64,000 nt of DNA. Origin: WHSW01 sp963722175. Its GTDB lineage: Bacteria > Actinomycetota > Thermoleophilia > Solirubrobacterales > 70-9. Both the position numbers and the translations under genes were made by a program. The notes under the pieces were generated by a model. It was not told where the DNA came from. It ran no database searches and saw nothing but the letters and a program-made list of their open reading frames with translations. Positions 16,420-22,997 of the stretch are shown one piece after another. Where the stretch lies: contig CAVRKA010000003.1 in assembly GCA_963722175.1 (NCBI GenBank), positions 248,001 to 312,000 of the forward strand, given 5' to 3'. The first letter of the stretch is position 1. Each line of letters starts with the position of its first letter.

Positions 16420-16908
16420 GGACTCCAACGACCTGCGGCGGCGCTTTTGGGTCGGCCTTCGCCGATTGCTGTCTGGACCGCGTATGTGCTCGACCCGCGC
16501 CTGACGTGACCGTTGTGTGGAGGGAGCGGGCGTGATTCCGGTACGACCGCCCCGGACGACGAGGAGGTCCGTCGCTTTGTGGCCCCGCGAGATACTCGCA
16601 TTGCCAGAACAGCGGCGCTCTGCGCCGCGCTTGCATTGCCAGCAAAGTGGGAGTCTGAGACGCCCCGCTCGGCCCGACGATCACTACCGAGACGGACGAC
16701 ACAGGGCGTCTGGTCGCCGACGCCGCTCCCGCGTGCTTCGCCTTAGGCAAGCGGAAGTCTTGCGCCGCGGCGCCTACTCGCAGTCTTCAGGTATCCGAAA
16801 TCCGATCTGTGATCTCAAAGGACACGAACCCGATCCATCCATCCGGAGCCGTCAATCTGTTGCCCCGGCCCGTCGCCGCCTGGGGATCACTCGGTCCCGT
16901 CGCAAGGA

Positions 16909-16930
16909 AACCTCCGCAATTGCGGAGGTT
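16909..16930. terminator. Perfect 22-bp palindrome beside tRNA-Gly remnant 3
   Basis: AACCTCCGCA joined to ATTGCGGAGGTT is fully self-complementary and lies seven bases left of the remnant. It corresponds to the stem at 11654, with a preceding shared segment (GCCCCGG, then GGTCCCGTC). It acts as a terminator for minus-strand tRNA transcripts in the arrangement that existed before later insertions. Confidence 0.6.
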
Positions 16931-16936
16931 CTCAGA

Positions 16937-16977
16937 GCGGCTGATGGGATTCGAACCCACGACCTTCTGCATGGCAA
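16937..16977 (-). repeat. tRNA-Gly 3'-end remnant 3 (candidate att site)
   Basis: 41 bases identical to 19938-19978 in the same orientation, followed by GTTTGCGGGGCTTTGCGG, the same TTGCGG pair as beside remnants 1 and 2. Confidence 0.85.
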
Positions 16978-17308
16978 ATGTATCCATGGGTTTGCGGGGC
17001 TTTGCGGCTGTTCGCGTTTCGCCCGCTAATCGCCGGTTTCGCCGGTCCCGATCGGCTTGGCGTTTGCGGCTGTTTCCTGACGTTGTGTTGACCCAGCGTT
17101 GACCCAGGGCGGGTCGAGCGGCGCTCTCAAGTAAACGACCTGGGCAGTCGTCCAGCGCGGGGCGGTGCGCCGGCCGGCGTCAGACCGTTCTTCGACCTTG
17201 GAGCGATAGTCATTTCGGGCCTCGCGCGCGGAGCGGGCAATGCGAATCCCTGCTCCCTGCGGTCGCGCGTACGAACTGGCGGTCGTCGCTCGGCCGTCGC
17301 GCCGCCCC

Positions 17309-18877
17309 TTACCAGCGCCAGGACGGGTTCGAGTGGTAGCCGACTGGGACGATGCCGTCCAAGTAGGCAAGACCGGATCCACCGATGTTTACGCGAAAGA
17401 GGTGCGCCTCGGCGACGCCACCGACGAAGACCACTTCCTGACCACTCGCGGAGAAGGCCGGGCCAGAACCGTCCACAAGGACTGCCGGTGGGAGAAGCGG
17501 GAAACCGACGAACCGCAGCAGCACTTCACTGGCCCCTTCACTTGTCGATGTCCATGCCAGGAGCTTGCCGTCGGGTGAGAAGGCCGGGCTCCGGTCGTGC
17601 ACGTCGTTGTCGGTGACCTGAGTCTGAGCGCTGCCGTCCGGGTTCATCGACCACAGCTCCCAGTCGTTGGCGCCGGGCGCGGCGCCCGCATGACGCGAAA
17701 ACCAGATGCGGGTTCCATCCGGGGTCCAGGCGGGAGATGCGTTCTCGCCGACGGAGTCGGTGAGCTGAACCGCCGCCGACCCGTCCGCTGCCATGACCCA
17801 GATCTGCCCGTTGCTCGTGAATGCGATCTTCGTCCCATCGGGCGACCAAGCCGGCGCCCAATCGTCCGCCTCGCCGGTCCCGGCCAGCTTCTTCAGCCCG
17901 GTGCCGTCCGAGTTGATGGTGCGCACGTAGCCGCCCTTGCCGAACGCAAGCCTGACGCCGTTGGGCGACCACGCCGGATCCCATGAGTTCGCGCCGGCTC
18001 CGGGCTGTATCTCGGGCCCACTGCCGTCCGCGTGGACTCGATAGAGCCCCGAATCGCCACAGCTTCCAAAACAGGCTTTGGCATTCGCGACGATCGCCTT
18101 CTCGCCGACGAAGTGGAGCGCCTCGACTTTCTTTGCGGCCTGCAGTCCCTCCTTGGTCGATGCGTAGACGAGTTCCCGCCCGCTCCCGCCGTTCAAGCGG
18201 TCGCGCAAGTCGTCCATGTCGTAGAGCTCGTCCCCGCCCGCACCGCCCATGCCCTTGTCGCGCCCGTGCCCGGCGATGATCTGGTCGCGACCCGGGCCGG
18301 CCTTCATCTTGTCGTTGCCGGGTCCGCCGATCAGGATGTCATTGCCGCTGGCGCCGATGATGAGGTCGTTGCCGCCAAGCCCGTAAATGGAGTTCTTGCC
18401 CGCGGTCCCATGCAGGACGTCGTCACCGGGGGTACCGACAACGGCGCCGGGCTGAGCCGATGGGGGCGCGGGCGGTGGCGTATCCGAGTCCGTGACGTTT
18501 GCGGTGCCGATGGCGGTCCCTGTCGTCGAGTCGCGTGCGCTCTCGATCACGATGGTGACCGTGAAGGTGCCGGTGCCGGCGTAGGTATGGGTGCCGTCCA
18601 CGTCGTAGCCGTATCGCGGACAGCTCGGACAGCTTGAGATCCGTCCGGTGGTCTCCGGCGTGCCGTCTCCCCAGTCGATCGTCGCGGAGAAGTTGGTGAG
18701 CTCGGCGTAGGTCGAGCTGAACTCGGCGACGGGGCCGTCGAATTCCGCCCCGGCGGTCACGGTGAACGAGTGGCCGGCGGCGTTCGAGACGTCGGCCGCC
18801 GCGCCCGCTGGGTGCAGCGATGCCGCGAACAGCGCCACGCCGAGGCCGATGATCAGCTTCGGTCCTGATCTCTTCAT
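17309..18877 (-). CDS. Secreted multidomain protein: PKD-like, RTX calcium-binding repeats, TolB-like propeller
   Basis: 522 residues from an ATG with a GGGAGGA ribosome site. Order: signal peptide (cleavage near AGAAADV); PKD-like domain (about 30-130, ATIDWGDGTPETTG, HTYAGTGTFTVTI); Pro-rich linker; RTX nonapeptides (about 150-215, VGTPGDDVLHGTAGKNSIYG, LGGNDLIIGASGNDILIGGP); then WD40-like TolB repeats (about 265-520, WSPNGVRLAFGKGG, WSPDGTKIAFTSNGQIWVMA, WTPDGTRIWFSRH, FSPDGKLLAWTS). RTX repeats bind calcium outside the cell and aid folding. No hydrolase domain is present, so adhesion or surface binding is the likeliest role. It is divergent from a TetR gene 358 bases away. Confidence 0.82.
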   Translation of the reverse strand: MKRSGPKLIIGLGVALFAASLHPAGAAADVSNAAGHSFTVTAGAEFDGPVAEFSSTYAELTNFSATIDWGDGTPETTGRISSCPSCPRYGYDVDGTHTYAGTGTFTVTIVIESARDSTTGTAIGTANVTDSDTPPPAPPSAQPGAVVGTPGDDVLHGTAGKNSIYGLGGNDLIIGASGNDILIGGPGNDKMKAGPGRDQIIAGHGRDKGMGGAGGDELYDMDDLRDRLNGGSGRELVYASTKEGLQAAKKVEALHFVGEKAIVANAKACFGSCGDSGLYRVHADGSGPEIQPGAGANSWDPAWSPNGVRLAFGKGGYVRTINSDGTGLKKLAGTGEADDWAPAWSPDGTKIAFTSNGQIWVMAADGSAAVQLTDSVGENASPAWTPDGTRIWFSRHAGAAPGANDWELWSMNPDGSAQTQVTDNDVHDRSPAFSPDGKLLAWTSTSEGASEVLLRFVGFPLLPPAVLVDGSGPAFSASGQEVVFVGGVAEAHLFRVNIGGSGLAYLDGIVPVGYHSNPSWRW

Positions 18878-19235
18878 CGTTCCTCCCGTAACCCCCAGTT
18901 GGTTTTCGTCAGCACTCTCTGAGTCGCAGGCCCTGAGCCCCGCTGATCTCTCATGCGTTCTCGAGCGCCGACACCGGCCCCAGCCATCCCGCGAACCGGC
19001 CCGGCCGCCGGCCCTCAGCGGTGAGCGATCGCGCTCCGCTCGCCGACGACGCGTGGGGGAGGCACCCTGCGGCGCCACGCCGACCCGTGGTCGTCTGAGA
19101 CGCGAGCGTGGCTTTCATCGACTCCCCCAAGAGTCCCGTCACCGGGCGGCGACTGCCGCCACGATACACTAATTGACCGGCGACTGCAACCAATTAATAA
19201 CCGTCCGGGAGAAGCGGGATCATTGCGATGACCAG
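18878..19235. other. Divergent promoter region, PKD-RTX-TolB gene and tetR
   Basis: 358 bases with no gene. An AT-rich patch at 19160-19200 holds the inverted repeat described separately. GAGTCCCGTCACCGG near 19130 also occurs next to remnant 2 (near 11635), which hints at shared island sequence. Confidence 0.5.
19170..19196. promoter_or_regulatory. Candidate TetR operator TAATTG-15-CAATTA
   Basis: Inverted repeat TAATTG and CAATTA with 15 bases between, 40 bases before the tetR start and in one of the few AT-rich patches here. It also overlaps the probable promoter area for tetR, fitting autoregulation. Confidence 0.45.
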
Positions 19236-19829
19236 ATGAGCCCACGCAAGTACGACATGAGGAACCGCGCGAGCGCGGCGGAGCGGACCAGGGAGCGGAT
19301 CGTCGCCGCGACGATCGCCCTGCACGACCAAAACGGCATCCTCGCCACCAGCTTCGATCAGGTCGCACGCGCCGCCGACGTCGCCCCGGGAACCGTGCGC
19401 CGGAACTTTCCCACGCGCGACGACCTCGTGATGGCCTGCGGGCGTCACGTGTGGGAGGACCTGCACCTCCCGGAGCTGGGGCGCCTCGAGCCGCTGTTCG
19501 CCGGTGCCCCCTCGCGCAAGGCGCGGCTGGAGCGGCTCGTCGACGCCCTCTGCGCCTCCTATGAGCGCGGGGCGCTTCGGCTCGAGATCGCCGAGCGCGA
19601 GGCCGGGTCGATCGGCGCGCTGCAGGGCTTTCTGGATCACCTCGGCGAGTACCGCGAGGGCCTCGTCCGCGAGACGCTCGCCGGCAAGGCGCCGGCGGCA
19701 CTGGTGCGAACGCTGAGCGGGCTGACGGCGTTCGGCACGTGGAAGGCGCTGTGCGACGCCGGGTTATCCCCCGAGGCGACCCGTCAGGCGATGGGCCGGG
19801 TGGTCGGCTGCGCGGGTAGCGCGGCCTGA
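19236..19829 (+). CDS. TetR-family transcriptional regulator
   Basis: 197 residues. The N-terminal helix-turn-helix is standard: RTRERIVAATIALHDQNGIL, TSFDQVARAADVAPGTVRRN and FPTRDDLVMACGRHVW. The ligand-binding half (about 75-197) has the usual helix spacing but no feature that identifies a ligand. The ATG at 19236 is preferred over one 21 codons earlier, since family members start close to the first helix. It is divergent from the secreted PKD-RTX-TolB gene, its probable target, and is the last gene before the tRNA. Confidence 0.88.
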   Translation: MSPRKYDMRNRASAAERTRERIVAATIALHDQNGILATSFDQVARAADVAPGTVRRNFPTRDDLVMACGRHVWEDLHLPELGRLEPLFAGAPSRKARLERLVDALCASYERGALRLEIAEREAGSIGALQGFLDHLGEYREGLVRETLAGKAPAALVRTLSGLTAFGTWKALCDAGLSPEATRQAMGRVVGCAGSAA

Positions 19830-19936
19830 CCAGATGAAGACAAACACGGCCCGCATTGGGCCCCTGACGAGCCAGTGGCTCGGGGCCGCTAAAACGTCAG
19901 AGAACACACATTTTGCAGAGCGGGGCTTTCCTTGAG

Positions 19937-20010
19937 AGCGGCTGATGGGATTCGAACCCACGACCTTCTGCATGGCAAGCAGACGCTCTAGCCAACTGAG
20001 CTACAGCCGC
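19937..20010 (-). tRNA. tRNA-Gly, anticodon GCC
   Basis: Full 74-base cloverleaf on the minus strand: acceptor GCGGCTG/CAGCCGC, D arm GCTC-AGTTGGCTA-GAGC, anticodon arm TCTGC-TTGCCAT-GCAGA (anticodon GCC), variable AGGTC, T arm GTGGG-TTCGAAT-CCCAT and discriminator T, as usual for glycine. CCA is not encoded. Its 3' 41 bases recur three times to the left as island boundaries, so it is an integration hotspot and its current 3' half was probably supplied by the last element. Confidence 0.97.
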
Positions 20011-20032
20011 AATGGCGCTGAGTGTAGACGAG

Positions 20033-20542
20033 CTACTCGAGCTCGGCGAGCAGATCAGCGAGGTTGAGCGGCGCCGTGAACATCGCCACTCCATCGGGGT
20101 CGGACGGGTCGCGCGGCCACTCGTCCGGCGGCCGGTCCCAGTAGAGCTCGATCCCGTTCTCGTCCGGGTCGCGCAGGTAGATCGCCTCGCTGACCCCGTG
20201 GTCGGAGGCGCCATCGATCGGGATCCCGGCCTCGGTCACCCGCCGCAGCGCGTTCGCGAGGTCGCGCCGGGTCGGGTAAAGGATCGCGACGTGAAAGAGG
20301 CCGGTCGTGCCCGGCGGCGGCGGGCTGCCGCCCTTCGACTGCCAAGTGTTCAGGCCCAGGTGGTGGTGATAGCCACCGGCCGAGACGAACGCCGCCTGAT
20401 CGGCCCAACGCTGCATCAGCTCGAACCCGAGCACCCCGATGTAGAAGTCGAGCGCGCGGTCGAGGTCTGAGACCTTCAGGTGCGTGTGGCCGATCCGCGT
20501 GCCCGCGGGGATCGGCTCGGCTGGTTTGAGATCACCGCTCAC
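20033..20542 (-). CDS. Glyoxalase/bleomycin-resistance (VOC) family protein, catechol-dioxygenase-like
   Basis: 169 residues with paired betaalphabetabetabeta modules: IGHTHLKVSDLDRALDFYIG, VLGFELMQRW, YHHHLGLNTWQSKGG, then GLFHVAILYPTRRDLANALR, DHGVSEAIYLRDPDENGIEL. Metal ligands fit His (GHTHLK), His (YHHHLG) and Glu (NGIELYWDRP), a type I extradiol-dioxygenase-like or glyoxalase arrangement. The substrate is not predictable. It stands alone between the tRNA and a divergent subtilase gene, outside the islands. Confidence 0.82.
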   Translation of the reverse strand: MSGDLKPAEPIPAGTRIGHTHLKVSDLDRALDFYIGVLGFELMQRWADQAAFVSAGGYHHHLGLNTWQSKGGSPPPPGTTGLFHVAILYPTRRDLANALRRVTEAGIPIDGASDHGVSEAIYLRDPDENGIELYWDRPPDEWPRDPSDPDGVAMFTAPLNLADLLAELE

Positions 20543-20589
20543 GGGGGTAGTGAACCACGGTCAACCAATCGGGGAAGGGGTTCCCACAT

Positions 20590-21834
20590 ATGCACCGCAG
20601 TTTGAAGACGGTGCTGCTCGGGGTGGCTTTGGCGCTGTGCGTCGCTGCTCCCTCCACAGCGGCATCGAGTCCCACCGCCCAGTCGGTGATCGTCAAGTAC
20701 CGCTCCGCCGCCAGCACTGCCGCGACCAGCGCGCTCGCTCAGCGGCTCGGCGTCGGTACGCAGACCGGAAGCATCCGCCACTCGAGCGCCAACGTCTTCG
20801 CCGTCGCCGGCGACGCGGCGGCGGTCGCCGCCCGGCTCGAGCGCTCGGCGCTCGTCGCCTACGCGGAACCGAACCTGATCCTGAGCACGCAGGCGATCCC
20901 CAACGATCCGCTGTTCGGCCAGCTCTATGGGCTGAACAACACCGGGCAGACGGGCGGCACTCCTGATGCCGACATCGACGCCCCCGAGGGCTGGGACGCT
21001 GCCGGGCTCGGCGGCTTCCCGTCCACCGGCGGGGTCAAGGTCGGGATCGTCGACACCGGGATCCAGGCTGCGCATCCGGACCTGGCGGGCAAGCTCGCCA
21101 ACTGCGCGCAGTCGATCGGGGTCATCCCGGGCGTCGTGGCGGGCTCGATCCGGGAGGGCTCGTGCGCCGATGACAACGGCCACGGCACCCACGTATCCGG
21201 GACGATCACCGCGAACGCCAACAACGCGACGGGCGTCACCGGCGTCTCGTTCAACTCACAGCTGGCGATGTGCCGCGCCCTCAGCGGCCCGGCCGGGATC
21301 GGACACACCTCGGACGTCGCCAACTGCATCACCTGGACCTACGACAAGGGCGCCAAGGTGATCTCGATGAGCCTCGGCGGCGGCGCCTCGACGACGCTCA
21401 AGAACGCCGTCGACTACGCCTGGAAGGGCGGTGCGGCGAACGGCGCCGTGCTCGTCGCGGCGGCCGGCAACGACGGTGACGCGACACTCAACTACCCGGC
21501 CGCGTATCCGAACGTGGTCTCGGTGGCCGCGACCGACAACCGTGATCAGCGGGCGAGCTTCTCGAACGCGAACGCGGACGTCGAGGTCGCCGCCCCCGGG
21601 GTCGACATCACGTCGACCTGGAACAACGGCGGCTACAACACGATCTCGGGCACGTCGATGGCGACCCCACACGTCGCCGGCGTCACGGCGCTGATCCGCT
21701 CGCGCTATCCGAGCTCGACCGCGGCGCAGATCGTCGCCAAGCTCGACGGCGCGGTGGACGACCTCGGCCCGGCGGGACGCGATCCGAGCTTCGGCTTCGG
21801 CCGCGTCAACCTGCTCCAGGCCGCGACCGAGTAG
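20590..21834 (+). CDS. Secreted subtilisin-like serine protease (S8)
   Basis: 414 residues. Signal peptide (MHRSLKTVLLGVALALCVAA), an inhibitor I9-like propeptide (about 30-100, VIVKYRSAASTAATSALAQR to YAEPNLIL), then the catalytic domain with Asp in GIVDTGIQ, His in NGHGTHVSG, Asn of the oxyanion hole in AAAGNDGD and Ser in SGTSMATPHVAG. All triad residues are intact, so the exported protein should be self-processing and active. Length is that of a simple subtilase without extra domains. No partner genes. Confidence 0.95.
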   Translation: MHRSLKTVLLGVALALCVAAPSTAASSPTAQSVIVKYRSAASTAATSALAQRLGVGTQTGSIRHSSANVFAVAGDAAAVAARLERSALVAYAEPNLILSTQAIPNDPLFGQLYGLNNTGQTGGTPDADIDAPEGWDAAGLGGFPSTGGVKVGIVDTGIQAAHPDLAGKLANCAQSIGVIPGVVAGSIREGSCADDNGHGTHVSGTITANANNATGVTGVSFNSQLAMCRALSGPAGIGHTSDVANCITWTYDKGAKVISMSLGGGASTTLKNAVDYAWKGGAANGAVLVAAAGNDGDATLNYPAAYPNVVSVAATDNRDQRASFSNANADVEVAAPGVDITSTWNNGGYNTISGTSMATPHVAGVTALIRSRYPSSTAAQIVAKLDGAVDDLGPAGRDPSFGFGRVNLLQAATE

Positions 21835-21847
21835 CTCCGCAACGGCG

Positions 21848-22264
21848 TCAGCCGGCCGCTTCGTCAAGCGTTTCATTGACGAGGCGGTCGGCGGCGGCGT
21901 TGTGCTCGCGGCGCACGTGGCGGATCGACCAGCGGTCGAAACCGGCGAGCGCGCCGCGAACCTCCGCGTGCAGCGGCTTGAGGCCCGGGTCCTTGACCCG
22001 GTACTCGCCCTTCACCTGCTTGACGATCAGCTCCGAGTCGCCGATCAGCTCGACCTCGCGGGCGCCGAGCGCCTGAGCGCGCTCGATCCCCAGCAGCAGG
22101 GCCCGGTACTCGGCGACGTTGTTGGTCGCCCGGCCGATCGTTTCGCCCCGCTCCTCGAGCAACTCGCCCTCCGGCGTCGTAACCACGGCGGCGATCGCCG
22201 CCGGCCCGGGGTTGCCGCGGGCGCCGCCGTCGACGTTGACGACGAGGCGTTCAGCAGTGCTCAC
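21848..22264 (-). CDS. rnhA: Ribonuclease HI family protein
   Basis: 138 residues from the GTG at 22264 (VSTAERLVVNVDGGARGNPG). Catalytic acids are present: Asp in NVDGGARGNPGP, Glu in NNVAEYRALLLGI, Asp in LIGDSELIVKQV and Asp in EHNAAADRLVN. This is the short one-domain type that cleaves RNA in RNA-DNA hybrids. A longer frame open upstream to 22540 has low-complexity Arg-rich content and crosses the palindromic repeat at 22281, so it is rejected as the start. It is downstream of a zinc-ribbon gene on the same strand. Confidence 0.88.
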   Translation of the reverse strand: MSTAERLVVNVDGGARGNPGPAAIAAVVTTPEGELLEERGETIGRATNNVAEYRALLLGIERAQALGAREVELIGDSELIVKQVKGEYRVKDPGLKPLHAEVRGALAGFDRWSIRHVRREHNAAADRLVNETLDEAAG

Positions 22265-22280
22265 GGTCAGGGGTGGCGTC

Positions 22281-22393
22281 GTGGTTGGGCGAGCGAGAAT
22301 CAAGCGTGGCGAGGACGCAGGGAGCGAAGCGTGGCAGCGCCACGTGAGCGACCGAGGACGACGCCAGGCGCCGATTCGCAGCCGCCCAAGCAC
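22281..22393. repeat. Long imperfect palindrome, family C copy 1
   Basis: 113 bases between the zinc-ribbon gene and rnhA. The outer arms GTGGTTGGGCG and CGCCCAAGCAC pair with one mismatch. The inside contains GGCGAGGACGCAGGGAG, GTGAGCGA and CCGAGGAC, all shared with the copy at 26981 although the outer arms differ. GCGAAGCG lies near the centre. Confidence 0.65.
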
Positions 22394-22416
22394 GGCGGCA
22401 CCCGTGGCCGGGAGCA

Positions 22417-22965
22417 CTAACCAAGGGTCAGCGTCCCGTCCGCGGCCGCGGTCGCGTTCCAGTCGCGGTCCTCGACCGGCAGCTCGGAGATCTCGTTGCC
22501 CTTCGCGATCTGCTTCACGGTTGTCCCGCGGATGCTCCACCGATACCAGGAGAGGTCCCAGGCGACGATGACCAGCTCGCCGCCGCCGTCATCGTTGGGG
22601 CGCACGCAGACGCGCGGCTCGCCGAGCGAGCGCTGCAGACCGGCGACCTTGCGCACCTCGGAGCTCGCGTTGAAGACCTCGAGCGGGGTCGGCGGCTCCT
22701 GCGGGACATCGGGGACATCGGGCTCGGGCGCCGGGACGCGGACGCCGCGAGCGATTCGCTCGCGCAGCGCCGCCACGCCGCCACGGCGCGGCTCGTCGTG
22801 CGGCAGCGCGGTCGCGAACGCCGCCGGCACCCAGCCGATCTCCTCCGCCCGCGGCTTGCACAGCGGGCAGACGCCGGCCGTCTCGCCCTGGTTGTCGACG
22901 TACTCGAACGACCGCTCGCCGCGCAGGATGTTGCGGCCGCAAACCGCGCAGACCTCGAATTCCAC
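22417..22965 (-). CDS. Zinc-ribbon protein of unknown function
   Basis: 182 residues. The N-terminus has two CxxC knuckles, CAVCGRNILRGERSFEY and CPLCKPRAEE, suggesting one bound zinc. The middle is Pro/Glu-rich. The C-terminal domain (about 110-180, VCVRPNDDGGGELVIVAWDL and SWYRWSIRG) is a compact beta-rich unit. The architecture recurs upstream of EF-G-like genes in this bacterial class, but no function is known to me. It is 33 bases beyond the EF-G-like stop on the same strand and may be co-transcribed with it. Confidence 0.65.
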   Translation of the reverse strand: MEFEVCAVCGRNILRGERSFEYVDNQGETAGVCPLCKPRAEEIGWVPAAFATALPHDEPRRGGVAALRERIARGVRVPAPEPDVPDVPQEPPTPLEVFNASSEVRKVAGLQRSLGEPRVCVRPNDDGGGELVIVAWDLSWYRWSIRGTTVKQIAKGNEISELPVEDRDWNATAAADGTLTLG

Positions 22966-22997
22966 GCGCCTAGGTTAGTCAGGCACTCGGCGCCCGA

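Larger units (their letters stand above)
11680..16936. mobile_element. Putative tRNA-Gly island 2 (about 5.3 kb)
   Basis: Delimited by remnants 2 and 3. Cargo is one divergent pair: an FAD-dependent oxidoreductase and a large LAL-type LuxR regulator. Over a third of the element is gene-free, as expected for a shrinking island. No recombinase gene is present. Confidence 0.55.
16420..17308. other. Island junction without genes (contains att remnant 3)
   Basis: 889 bases. The left 480 bases hold no credible gene, only a short direct repeat GCATTGCCAG at about 16598 and 16635. A palindromic terminator (16909), tRNA remnant 3 (16937) and its arm with TTGCGG motifs (to about 17104) follow. The remaining 200 bases show nothing. 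Confidence 0.55.
16937..19937. mobile_element. Putative tRNA-Gly island 3 (about 3.0 kb), nearest the intact tRNA
   Basis: Lies between remnant 3 and the intact tRNA gene, so it would be the most recent insertion if elements enter at the functional tRNA. Cargo: a secreted PKD-RTX-TolB protein and a TetR regulator. Its right end lacks the terminator palindrome present at the two other inner boundaries. Confidence 0.5.

Noticed and set aside
16590..16650. Short direct repeat GCATTGCCAG twice, 36 bases apart
   Set aside because: Only two units with no regular spacer; not a CRISPR or known iteron. No CRISPR array was seen in the window.
22265..22540. Longer N-terminus for the RNase HI gene (ATG 22540)
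   Set aside because: It is Arg-rich, crosses the palindromic repeat at 22281-22393 and precedes a GTG that starts exactly at the RNase H fold.
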